From Thermoguttaceae bacterium (GTDB lineage: Bacteria; Planctomycetota; Planctomycetia; Pirellulales; Thermoguttaceae), in NCBI GenBank assembly GCA_017407125.1, contig JAFQXE010000042.1, positions 1 to 64,000 of the forward strand: a stretch of DNA of 64,000 nucleotides, in the 5' to 3' direction. Each line of letters opens with the position of its first letter. The stretch's first letter is position 1. Made by a program: the position numbers and the translations under genes. Of this stretch, positions 48,898 through 57,237 are shown piece after piece. Under the pieces are notes generated by a model that saw only the letters and a program-made list of their open reading frames with translations, did no database searches and had not been told where the DNA came from.

Positions 48898-49581
48898 ATG
48901 TCATTTATCACGATTGAAAACGTTTACAAAACGTATAAGACTGGCGCGTCGGAAGTTCACGCGCTCAACGGCGTTTCCCTTCAAATTGAAAAGGGAGAGC
49001 ACGTTGCCATCATGGGCAAAAGCGGGTCGGGAAAATCGACTCTGTTACACGTTCTGGCGGGATTGACCCGATTCGACTCCGGGACCATTACCATTGACGG
49101 GAACTCTGTCAGCGCGATGTCAGACGCCGCGTTAACCCGCTTCCGCCGCGAAAAAATCGGCTTGATCTTTCAGGCGTTCAACCTCATTCCGACGCTTACG
49201 GCGGAAGAGAACATTCTTTTGCCGCTTATTGCTGACGGGAAAAAGGATATCGACAAAGACCGACTGGAAATGCTCCTGACCCGTTTGGAAATCGCAGACA
49301 GACGCTCTCATCGTCCGGACGCGCTGTCCGGCGGAGAGCAGCAGCGAGTTGCCGTTGCGCGAGCGTTGATGTCCCCGACGGATATTCTCCTTGCCGACGA
49401 GCCGACGGGGAATCTGGACTCCGCCAACTCCATGAAGCTGTGTCAGATTCTCAAAGAGCTGTGTAAAGACCAGGGGCGAACCCTCCTTGTTGTAACGCAC
49501 GAAAACGAAGTCGCCGCCTTTGCGGATCGCGTTATTACGCTCAAAGACGGTCAGATTGTCCCTCAATCCGCCAACAACTAA
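48898..49581 (+). CDS. ABC transporter ATP-binding protein, LolD/MacB type (227 aa)
   Basis: Complete ABC ATPase: Walker A GKSGSGKST (about 39-47), Q-loop FQAFNLIPTLTAEENI, signature LSGGEQQRVAVARALM, Walker B ILLADEPTGNLDS and switch His in VVTHENEVA. The family energises lipoprotein release or export of peptides and macrolides. The next gene is the matching permease; its Shine-Dalgarno overlaps this stop codon (TAAGGAG), so the two are translationally coupled. Confidence 0.95.
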   Translation: MSFITIENVYKTYKTGASEVHALNGVSLQIEKGEHVAIMGKSGSGKSTLLHVLAGLTRFDSGTITIDGNSVSAMSDAALTRFRREKIGLIFQAFNLIPTLTAEENILLPLIADGKKDIDKDRLEMLLTRLEIADRRSHRPDALSGGEQQRVAVARALMSPTDILLADEPTGNLDSANSMKLCQILKELCKDQGRTLLVVTHENEVAAFADRVITLKDGQIVPQSANN

Positions 49582-49591
49582 GGAGACTGTC

Positions 49592-52500
49592 ATGCAGCTG
49601 TTTTGTAAACTGATTTTTCGCGAGGCGTGCGTTCATCGCGTTCGGCTGGCGTTAGCTCTGCTGGCGATTATCGCAACGTCCTGTCTATCCGTTTGGATTA
49701 TTGGCGGCTTTGACCAGCTCTCCGCTCAAAAGCGCGACACCGCTGAGAACTACCTCGGCGCGTATCAGCTTGTCCTCTCGCCCCCGGCGGGAATGGCAGG
49801 CGGTCCCGGCGGCGGAATGGGCAAAGGCATGCGCGGCGGTCGCCCCGGCATGGGCGGTCCTGGCGGCATGGGCGGACGTCCCGGTGGAGCGCCCGGCGGA
49901 ATGGGAGAAAAGCCCAACGCAGATAAAGCGCCCGGAGAAGGCAAGCCTGAAGGCGGTCGTCCAGAAGGCATGGGCGGCGCTGGCGGCATGGGAGGTATGG
50001 GCGGATTCGGCGGAGGAATGGGCGGCGGACGTTCCAACTTGAGAGCGCTCAGCCCGTTGACGCCGCAGATTATCGCCATGCTTCGCAACGACGAGGACGT
50101 CGTTTCCGTCGACACCGCTATGCAGTGTTTTGGCGTTCAGTCGGCTCTGGCAGACGAGAACTTTTCCGTCTACGACAGAATTCGTCAAGGCATGGGTACG
50201 CCGATGGGGTCGGCTCTGGTCGTTGGAATCAACACGACCGAAAGTCCGTTCAAACTGGAAGACGGCCGCTGGTTCGATACGGTTATAACAGGCTATCCGA
50301 AAGACTCGCAGGACATTCTGGAATGTGTAGTCGGGTCGTCTGCGATGAAGCAAATGCGCCCGATGGGCGACAAAGACAAGCGCAAGGCGGAAGTCGGCTC
50401 GATTGTTCAGTTCTACTATAACGGCGTTGAAAACAAGGCGAAAATCGTCGGCGTGTTTCAGCAGGGCTTGAGCGGTTCCGCTCCGATTCAGCGCGGCGCT
50501 CCCGGCGCGGTCAAGGTGGATACAACCCCCAAACCCGTCCAGATCACTCAGGGCGCGATCTACGTTCCTCTCGGCGCAGCGGCTAAACTGGCGGACTGCG
50601 ACCCGAGAACCGATCTGGTTTACATCAAACTCAAAGAGGGAACGGACGTCAAAGCGTTCCGTGACAAGTACGAGAAAATCTTTGCGGAGAAGGAATCCCC
50701 CCTAATCTTCCAGGACGTCAACGACGTGAGAACGGCTCTGACGGAAAATCAGACTGCAAGCTCTATTTTGAAACAGGCGTACGCCAGCATCGGGTTGGTT
50801 CTGGTCGCGGCGACGTTTATTATTTTCACGACGCTTTCCATGGGCGTGAACGAACGGACGCGCCAGCTGGCTCTGCTGCGCTGCATTGGATTGAGCAGCG
50901 GGCAGATTTTCTTCCTCATCGTCGGCGAAGCGGTTTTGCTGGGCGTTTTAGGCGGAATCGGCGGCTTGGTTGCCGGATACGGCTTGCTCTGGACAAGTCA
51001 GGTTTTCAACGGGAACAACTCTGGCGTTACGCTCAGCTGGCTTTGCGTCGGCTTGACGTTCCTGTGTTCAATCGGCGGCGCTCTGCTGGCTAGTATAATC
51101 CCGGCTTTCAGAGCGGCGCATACAAAACCGATTGACGCGTTGCAGGAATCGCAGTTTATCCCGCCTCATAGCTGGGCGTGGCGTTCCGCTGTCGTCGGCT
51201 TGATTTTGTCGTCCGTTACACCGTTGATTGTTTACGGAAACATCGTCTCCGGAGCGCTGCAAAAGACGCTCTATGGCGGATTGGGGCTGGTCTTGATGTC
51301 GATCGGGTTCCTCCTGCTCATTCCAGCGCTGATTATTATTTCTGAAAAGATTTTCACTCCAATCGCCAGCGCGATTTTCGGGATACCGTCCGTTTTTCTG
51401 CACGGACAGCTGACCCGTTCGCTGTGGCGATCCGTGGGAACCGTTATCAGCATCAGCGTCGGGCTGGGGCTGTACTGTTTCTTTGAGATTTGGGGCTATT
51501 CGATGCTCGTGCCATTTACGCCAACGCACGACATGCCGGAAGCCCTCGTCGCGTTTTTCCCGAAGGGGATTTCAGATGCCGACATTGAAAAAGTCAAGGC
51601 GTGCAAGACGGTCGACCCAGACCGATTTATGGCTCTGCAGGTAGAACACGCCAAATTCACGACCGAAACGCTCAAAAAGCTTGACCCGAAATACGACCCC
51701 GACAAGCCGGGCGACCCGCGCAAAAACGCGTTTGGCATGAACGACAACATGGTTATCATGGGCGTTGACGTCGCCAAGGCGTTTGAAGGTTCAACCCCGA
51801 TGTTGAAGTTCCCGCTGGCAGAAGGGACGCTCAAAGACGTTGTTACAAAACTTAATTCGACGGAGAAAAACTACTGTCTGGTAATTGACGCCTTTGCTCA
51901 ACCGCTCAACCTTCACGTGGGCGACGAGCTGGAATTCATCGTTCCCGACCCCTCCAGCGGTCGCGGCACGTTCGGCGGACTGCCGAAAACCATCGGGACG
52001 ACGTCCATGACAGGCGTCAGCAACCCCGGCGAAGTCAAAGACGACAGCGGCAAAGCCAAAACGGTCAAGTTTGAAATCGCCGGCGTTCTGTCCTATACGG
52101 GCTACCAGTGGATGGTCAAGACATCCGGTCTGCGATTCCGTCAAGGGCGCGGCGGGCTGATTTTCTGCCGGGACAACATCGTCTGGGACGCTTTCAACAC
52201 GCCGCAGGAAGACCGCAACCGGTTCTTCTGGTTTGACGAAAAGAAAGATTCGAACTTGGACTATAACGCTCTCAACTACGCCATGACGCAAATTGCCGTC
52301 GAGAGCGGCGAGTCGCAACCGGAGAGCAGCGAGAATAACGATTCCCAGGTTATTTCATCCAAAGGCTTCGCCAAGGTTTCGACAATCGAATCCCTCAACG
52401 CGTTTCTCAACTCCCGGGCGGACTCCGTTATCGAAGCGATGGCGAAAATGCCGTTGATGATTTTGATTATCAGCTCCATCGCGGTTGTCAATACGATGGT

Positions 52501-52837
52501 TGCGTCGGTCAGAACCCGTCGTTGGGAAATCGGACTGTTACGTTCCATCTCTCTGACCCGATTCCAGACTGTGCGAATGATCTTCGCCGAATCGCTTTTG
52601 CTGGCGCTGGTGTCGTGCTTTGTCAGCTTCGCGTTGGGTACGATAGCCGCCTGGTGCTCGATTGGCGTCTCGTCAACCGGCGCGTTCGGAGCGGTCAACG
52701 TCCCGCTGACGTTCCCGTGGGAAAAGCTCGGCTTCGGATTCGCCCTGACGCTGGGATTGTGCCTCCTCGCCGCCGTTTGGACAGCGTTCTCCGCATCGCG
52801 GGAAGAACCGTCTAAACTGCTGGCTGGCGAACGATAA
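49592..52837 (+). CDS. ABC transporter permease with two FtsX domains and a Gly/Met-rich insert (1,081 aa)
   Basis: Starts MQLFCKLIFREACVHRVRLA with AGGAG six bases upstream; the longer upstream frame overlaps the ATPase gene and is rejected. About ten membrane segments: one near residues 17-38, three near 400-530, three near 545-650 and three near 960-1070, with FtsX motifs such as ASIGLVLVAATFIIFTTLS and MPLMILIISSIAVVNTMVASV. This is a fused double MacB/LolC-type permease. The first extracytoplasmic part contains about 85 residues of almost pure Gly/Met/Pro/Arg (about 67-150, GGxGM repeats), not expected for the family. Together with the ATPase it should export or release an envelope substrate. 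Confidence 0.9.
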   Translation: MQLFCKLIFREACVHRVRLALALLAIIATSCLSVWIIGGFDQLSAQKRDTAENYLGAYQLVLSPPAGMAGGPGGGMGKGMRGGRPGMGGPGGMGGRPGGAPGGMGEKPNADKAPGEGKPEGGRPEGMGGAGGMGGMGGFGGGMGGGRSNLRALSPLTPQIIAMLRNDEDVVSVDTAMQCFGVQSALADENFSVYDRIRQGMGTPMGSALVVGINTTESPFKLEDGRWFDTVITGYPKDSQDILECVVGSSAMKQMRPMGDKDKRKAEVGSIVQFYYNGVENKAKIVGVFQQGLSGSAPIQRGAPGAVKVDTTPKPVQITQGAIYVPLGAAAKLADCDPRTDLVYIKLKEGTDVKAFRDKYEKIFAEKESPLIFQDVNDVRTALTENQTASSILKQAYASIGLVLVAATFIIFTTLSMGVNERTRQLALLRCIGLSSGQIFFLIVGEAVLLGVLGGIGGLVAGYGLLWTSQVFNGNNSGVTLSWLCVGLTFLCSIGGALLASIIPAFRAAHTKPIDALQESQFIPPHSWAWRSAVVGLILSSVTPLIVYGNIVSGALQKTLYGGLGLVLMSIGFLLLIPALIIISEKIFTPIASAIFGIPSVFLHGQLTRSLWRSVGTVISISVGLGLYCFFEIWGYSMLVPFTPTHDMPEALVAFFPKGISDADIEKVKACKTVDPDRFMALQVEHAKFTTETLKKLDPKYDPDKPGDPRKNAFGMNDNMVIMGVDVAKAFEGSTPMLKFPLAEGTLKDVVTKLNSTEKNYCLVIDAFAQPLNLHVGDELEFIVPDPSSGRGTFGGLPKTIGTTSMTGVSNPGEVKDDSGKAKTVKFEIAGVLSYTGYQWMVKTSGLRFRQGRGGLIFCRDNIVWDAFNTPQEDRNRFFWFDEKKDSNLDYNALNYAMTQIAVESGESQPESSENNDSQVISSKGFAKVSTIESLNAFLNSRADSVIEAMAKMPLMILIISSIAVVNTMVASVRTRRWEIGLLRSISLTRFQTVRMIFAESLLLALVSCFVSFALGTIAAWCSIGVSSTGAFGAVNVPLTFPWEKLGFGFALTLGLCLLAAVWTAFSASREEPSKLLAGER

Positions 52838-52887
52838 AAAGACGACGCACTTTGCATTTCGGAGAGCGGCGCCTATAGACGCCGCTT

Positions 52888-52917
52888 TGTCCAATTGCTA
52901 ATCGCTAATCATTAATT
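52888..52917. repeat. Heptamer array (TTGCTAA type)
   Basis: TTGCTAA TCGCTAA and TCATTAA units at the 3' end of the GH43-GH10 gene; on the minus strand GATTAG supplies its last codon and stop. Preceded by the hairpin-like GCGGCGCC-TATAG-ACGCCGC and TTTGTCC (52866-52891). Confidence 0.75.
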
Positions 52918-55508
52918 ACCCGATAGTACGCCGGTTTGGGGTTGTTTTCCCGGTCGAACAGGAGCGGGTAGTCTTTTCTCCCTCGGCGAGGAAATCCCGA
53001 CAGCCAGGAGTAGCGGTCGGACGCGCCCCAGAATGTAACAGCAGTAATCTTGTCGGCGTTCTTAACCAGAACGGCAAACGCCGCCGCGTAGGCGTCCGCC
53101 TGCTTTTGGGCGATTTCCGGCGTGTACTCGTGTTCCTGACGCGCCTGGTTCTGCCGTAACGCGTCGGGGCCGTGGTAGTTGGAATACGTCGTCATATCAA
53201 GTTCCGTAATCTGAACTTCCAAGCCCAGCTCTGTAAAGGCGTCAATTGACTTTTGCAGTTCTTCCGGGCTGAAACTCTCGATATTCCAATGGGCCTGCAT
53301 GCCGACGCCGTCAATGGGAACGCCGGCGTCGATGAGCGATTTGAGCATTTTCACCGCCCGGGCGCGTTTGGCGGGATTGATCAGGTTATAGTCGTTATAG
53401 AACAGTTTGATATCTGGGTCGATTTTCCGCGCCGTTCGGAACGCCTGAGCGATAAAGTCTTCCCCGCAGATCTCGTACCATGGGCTGCGAGTTCGATAGA
53501 CGCCGTCGCCCCAGTCCGCCAGCGCCTCGTTGACAACGTCCCAGCAATAAACCTTTCCCTTGAAATGCGTCAGAACCTTGGTCATGTACTCTTCCATGCG
53601 CTCATAGAGGGCTTCCTTGGTCAGCCGCTGTCCGTTCTCATCCTGGAAGAATGACTGCGGGGTTTGGCTGTGCCAGACGAGCGTATGCCCGCGCATTTTC
53701 ATGCCGTGTTCCTGAGCGAACGCAACCAGCGCGTCCGCCTGATCGAAACTGTAGTTCCCGTCTGGACGGTAAATCGCTTCCGGCTTCATGCAGTTTTCTG
53801 CGGTGATGCTGTTGAACTGCCGGGCGATATGCGCCGACAATTCCGGATTTCGAAACTGGAACGGCGTCACAGCGCAGCCGACGTCGAACTTCCCAACAAA
53901 CTTGTCCTTGAGCGTTTGGACGGCTGAGAAATCTTCCGCCGCCGCGTCCAGACCGACTCGATACCAGTCGAAGTCCGCCGTTCCGCCGGGCGTTTGAGTC
54001 GAGAAGTAAAACAGACCGAATCGGTATCCCATAAAATGCGGGAGCGTATAGGACATCTTCAACTCTTCCGGAACGGTCGTCCAGGACGAGCCGTCGAGCG
54101 AATAGCTGAATCGGGCGACGTCCGCCTGAGCGCGGAAATCGCAGGAGATTTTCAGATAGACGACGTTTTCGTCAAACTCCCGGACAACCGTTTCGACCTT
54201 CTGCCCGTTGTTGCGTCTATCGTTAAGAACCGTAACCAGTTTGTTCTTCCCGCCCTCTTTTTTAACGCTGATAAACCCATAGAACCGCTGCAGCGCGACC
54301 AGCCCTGCGTAGTCGCCGTCGCGCAAGCCGGAGCAGTCCAGACGAATCGCCGCGGCGCACGTCGGACCAAACGTTCTTTGCGTCAGCGTGTTGCGCGCCT
54401 GCGTTACGTCGCTGTCAACGCGGCTTGTCGTCAGCCGAAAGAACCCTTCCCGCTGCGTCAAAGACCAGTCAGAGGGAACCGGGTTGTGATTCCATTCCCA
54501 GGCAGGATTGAGCGTTGGGGAATTGAACTCATCGCTTGTAACAATTTCCGGAATCTGACTGTTATGAGCGGGCAACGAATCGATCTGCTGCGGGACTTTG
54601 CCGTCGACGCCCAGAACCGGCCAGCCGTCAACCCATTCTACCGGCATGACGTAAGGCATACGTCCAACGGCCCCGGAATCGCGGAAGAGAATCGCCATCC
54701 ATTTGCCGTCCGGCGTGTCGAAAATGCCGCCTTGAGCGATGCCGCGATCGTGCATGCAGACGCGGGTTTCGTACGGTCCGGTAATTGTATCGGCGCGTGA
54801 CACGACTTCCGTCCTCATGTCGCCGCCAGGCCAGGTTATGTTAAACAGATAATACTTCCCGTTAACTTTGAACATTTGCGAGCCTTCGCCCAGCCCGCCG
54901 CGGCCGTTGGCGACTCGGCAGACGTCGCGAATAATCGGCTGGTCAACGCCACCGTCCAGAACGCCGGAGCAGTCCGGCTTGAGTTCTCGAATCCGAATCG
55001 TCCCGGCGCCGTAAATCATATAGACGCGTCCGTCGTCGTCAAAAAACAGGGACGAGTCGTGCAGCATCGGTTCAAAGGACTTCATTTCCCATTTGCCGGA
55101 CAGGGGGTCGTCGGTCGTAAAGACGTACGTCTTGCCCGTCGTTCCGGCAAAGGTCGAGACGTAAAACTTCCCGTTGTGAAATCGCAGACTGCTTGCCCAC
55201 GTTCCGCGTCCGTACTCGTTTTTCCCGTTGTTGAGGTTGAGCGAATCCATATCCGCCAGGTTCCCGTGCGCGTACGACGCCAGTTTCCAGTTGACCAGAT
55301 CCTTGGAATAGTAAATCGGCAGCCCGGGCGACAGGTGCATGGTCGTCGAACTCATATAGTACGTATCGCCGACGCGAAGAACAGACGTGTCAGGCACGTC
55401 CGACCAGATAATCGGATTGGTCTGCTGAACGCGTTCCGGCTCTTGAGCGAACGCCGTCTGAACGAACAAACCCGCCAAAAGAGCGGCAAAAATCAGGATT
55501 CTTTTCAT
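52905..55508 (-). CDS. Secreted bifunctional xylan-degrading enzyme, GH43 + GH10 (867 aa)
   Basis: Signal peptide at residues 1-21 (AFA-QEP). Residues about 30-310 are a GH43 propeller with the three acidic residues placed in SDVPDTSVLR, HDSSLFFDDDG and GLGEGSQMF. Residues about 325-520 match the beta-sandwich appended to GH43 xylosidases. Residues about 530-865 are a complete GH10 barrel: HTLVWHSQTP, acid/base Glu in WDVVNEAL (about 659) and nucleophile Glu in VQITELDM (about 769). It should cut xylan backbones and remove xylose or arabinose ends in one polypeptide. Monocistronic by position, on the minus strand. The 3' end lies in a TTGCTAA heptamer array. Confidence 0.93.
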   Translation of the reverse strand: MKRILIFAALLAGLFVQTAFAQEPERVQQTNPIIWSDVPDTSVLRVGDTYYMSSTTMHLSPGLPIYYSKDLVNWKLASYAHGNLADMDSLNLNNGKNEYGRGTWASSLRFHNGKFYVSTFAGTTGKTYVFTTDDPLSGKWEMKSFEPMLHDSSLFFDDDGRVYMIYGAGTIRIRELKPDCSGVLDGGVDQPIIRDVCRVANGRGGLGEGSQMFKVNGKYYLFNITWPGGDMRTEVVSRADTITGPYETRVCMHDRGIAQGGIFDTPDGKWMAILFRDSGAVGRMPYVMPVEWVDGWPVLGVDGKVPQQIDSLPAHNSQIPEIVTSDEFNSPTLNPAWEWNHNPVPSDWSLTQREGFFRLTTSRVDSDVTQARNTLTQRTFGPTCAAAIRLDCSGLRDGDYAGLVALQRFYGFISVKKEGGKNKLVTVLNDRRNNGQKVETVVREFDENVVYLKISCDFRAQADVARFSYSLDGSSWTTVPEELKMSYTLPHFMGYRFGLFYFSTQTPGGTADFDWYRVGLDAAAEDFSAVQTLKDKFVGKFDVGCAVTPFQFRNPELSAHIARQFNSITAENCMKPEAIYRPDGNYSFDQADALVAFAQEHGMKMRGHTLVWHSQTPQSFFQDENGQRLTKEALYERMEEYMTKVLTHFKGKVYCWDVVNEALADWGDGVYRTRSPWYEICGEDFIAQAFRTARKIDPDIKLFYNDYNLINPAKRARAVKMLKSLIDAGVPIDGVGMQAHWNIESFSPEELQKSIDAFTELGLEVQITELDMTTYSNYHGPDALRQNQARQEHEYTPEIAQKQADAYAAAFAVLVKNADKITAVTFWGASDRYSWLSGFPRRGRKDYPLLFDRENNPKPAYYRVIND

Positions 55509-56023
55509 GATAGCTTTTGATTGTGGGGGGGTAAAGACAACGGGAAAAAACGCAACATTTTAACGTTTATTTTCCGATTATACCAAGACGTAAAACAGAA
55601 TGCAAGACGGCAAAGAGAAAAAGTTGCGAGTTGCGAGTTGCGAGAAACGGCTCGATGTACGCTTTGTGATACGGAGGGTCGACGTCCTCGTCGACCGCAG
55701 GCGTCCTCGCCTGCCAATGGAACAACGCCCCGGAGACAACCTCCGTTCAGCCCGGATCGCGGCAGTCCCCTGCCGCCGAAGATTTTTAAGCCGCAAAGAA
55801 CGCAAAGTTCGCAAAGTAATGGAAGGCGGTAACGGAGCGAACGCAGTGAGCGTAGTTACGCTTTGTTCGAATCGTGCATACCAAATCGACGAAGCCGAAA
55901 ACGATTCTGGATCGCGGATAAAATCCGCCGAAGAAATTTAACAACACGAAAAGCCAACGCTTCCAGCGTCGCTAATCCATAGCTTTTCCTCAATACCAGT
56001 TATGTGTTAGCCGATAATACTAA
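55509..56023. repeat. Repeat-dense intergenic region
   Basis: No gene. Contains the heptamer array AGTTGCG AGTTGCG (55624-55646), four consecutive perfect hairpins (55677-55776), and a copy of the GCCGCAAAGAACGCAAAG dispersed repeat (55783-55935) ending in a second hairpin GCGGAT-AAA-ATCCGC (55914-55928). Confidence 0.85.
55677..55776. repeat. Four consecutive perfect hairpins with different stems
   Basis: GGTCGACG-TCCT-CGTCGACC (55677-55696), GCAGGCG-TCCT-CGCCTGC (55697-55714), CGGAG-ACAAC-CTCCG (55731-55745) and GCGGCAG-TCCC-CTGCCGC (55759-55776). The first two share the loop and abut each other. Confidence 0.9.
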
Positions 56024-56455
56024 CTACCCCCCAAACACCCAGCAATGCGAAGACTTACACCAATCCCAAAACTTATGGCGCCACACCATTGAAAACCACG
56101 GAACAGGACAGCCTCTAAACGCTTCATATACAATCTTTACGCTTCCAGAAATCTTCACAGACGATAAATTCTTACAGTTTGAAAATGCATGATATCTAAT
56201 TCTTTGCACACCTTCTGGAATTAACACAGACGTTAAGGAAGTACAGTCCTTGAACGCTGAATTGCCAATTACTGTCACACTAAAGGGAATTACAACTGAC
56301 TTTAAGGAGCTGCAACCCTCGAACGCATACCATCCAATCTCCGTCGTACCTTCTGGAATCACAACTTCCGTTTCTTTTCCGATGAATTTTTTGATTTTTG
56401 TCCCGTCCCACTCGAAAGAAGAACGGCTGGTTGGAGGAAGGTTTTTATCTGACAT
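56024..56455 (-). CDS. Short BspA-type leucine-rich-repeat protein (143 aa)
   Basis: Contains three to four LRR_5 units of about 23 residues: TEIGWYAFEGCSSLKSVVIP, VTVIGNSAFKDCTSLTSVLIP, VQRIRYHAFSNCKNLSSVKI and a final partial unit ending FRGC. No signal peptide, unlike full BspA-like surface proteins. The last about 30 residues (PVPWFSMVWRHKFWDW and onward) do not fit the repeat and look like run-on after a truncation. GGAG lies about 11 bases before the ATG (56453-56455). It sits inside repeat-rich DNA and may be a remnant or small cassette gene. Confidence 0.65.
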   Translation of the reverse strand: MSDKNLPPTSRSSFEWDGTKIKKFIGKETEVVIPEGTTEIGWYAFEGCSSLKSVVIPFSVTVIGNSAFKDCTSLTSVLIPEGVQRIRYHAFSNCKNLSSVKISGSVKIVYEAFRGCPVPWFSMVWRHKFWDWCKSSHCWVFGG

Positions 56456-56680
56456 GGGAATATATCTCCAAAAGAATAATTTGTTATATATAAATAATTA
56501 TAACAAAGAATTGTGAAAGCTGCAACCGGGGGGAGGAGGGGAAATAGAAGGACGGAAAGTTTTCTTGCAAAGATAGAGTAGATGAGAAGCAGGATCGCGT
56601 CCAGAATGGACGCCATTTCTATAACCGTCGACTTTAGTCTACGGGCAACGAAGCCTACCCTGTCCCCTAATCGAGTCAGT

Positions 56681-56726
56681 CCTTTTCTTTCCCTCCCGGC
56701 GCAGAGCGCCGGGAGGGAAAGAAAAG
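56681..56726. repeat. 21-bp perfect inverted repeat (hairpin)
   Basis: The arms, 56682-56702 and 56706-56726, are exact reverse complements with an AGA loop; the left arm starts CTTTTCTTTCCCTCCC. No T-run follows on either side, so it is not a standard terminator. It is the longest perfect hairpin noticed in the window. Confidence 0.92.
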
Positions 56727-56766
56727 AGTATTTGTCGATTGTTTGTTTTGTTGTCGTCTTTTCCCC

Positions 56767-56835
56767 CCGGAGGTTGAAAACCGCCGGTTATAGAAATGTA
56801 ACCCCATTCGGGGTTAGAGGGGACGCTGCGCGTCC
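56767..56835. repeat. Cluster of three hairpins related to 34373-34440
   Basis: GGTT-GAA-AACC inside CCGG...CCGG (56767-56787), TAACCCC-ATTC-GGGGTTA (56799-56816) and GGACGC-TGC-GCGTCC (56821-56835). Order and the TAT/AAT-rich spacer between the first two match the cluster at 34.4 kb, while stem sequences differ. Confidence 0.8.
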
Positions 56836-56837
56836 GC

Positions 56838-56901
56838 CTTTCATTTCTTTGCGTCCTTTGCGTTCTTTGCGGCTAAATTTCTTAGGCGGACTTCGTCCGC
56901 C
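56838..56901. repeat. Dispersed repeat (GCCGCAAAGAACGCAAAG family), short inverted copy
   Basis: CTTTGCGTCCTTTGCGTTCT followed by TTGCGGCTAAATTTCTTA and the hairpin GGCGGAC-TTC-GTCCGCC (56885-56901). It abuts the left inverted repeat at 56901. Confidence 0.8.
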
Positions 56902-57128
56902 TTGAAAAAACTTAGGTCGCCAGCAAGCTGGCTCCCTTTTAGAGAAGTTTTTTCAAGTTTTATTAAGAGGGGAAAACCTTTTTTGAAAAAAAGGTTATTC
57001 CCCTCAAACTCCCCTTTCCAAAAAACTTTAGCAAGGGGAGGAATTACAGTAAGAACGTCGTAAACCAATCGGCGAAAATCCGTCTAATCCGTAAAATCCG
57101 TGTGCGGACTGCCCCGCACAAAACCTAC
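56901..57128 (+). repeat. Left arm of ~230-bp inverted repeat flanking the 57238-61077 gene
   Basis: Reverse-complementary to 61089-61319 with small gaps. The outer about 145 bp are very similar (including GGTCGCCAGCAAGCT, AGAGGGGAAAACC and TTTAGCAAGGGGAG); the inner part contains ATCCGTCTAATCCGT and AACCTAC in both. Each arm can also fold on itself (AACCTTTTTT / AAAAAAGGTT). Confidence 0.88.
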
Positions 57129-57237
57129 GCCCCGGGGGGTTGCATTCCGATTTCTTTTTGTATACAATAACATTATCGGCGTAAATCAGCGTCGAGAGGT
57201 TATTCTGTTTTCCCAATATTTTCAACGAGGCGAAGAA

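Noticed and set aside
49520..49591. Upstream start for the ABC permease overlapping the ATPase gene
   Set aside because: The ATG at 49592 has AGGAG at correct spacing and begins at the expected membrane-protein N-terminus.
57100..57237. 46-codon N-terminal extension of the large glycosidase-like protein
   Set aside because: It begins inside the flanking inverted repeat, and a standard signal peptide starts at 57238 after a GAGG site.
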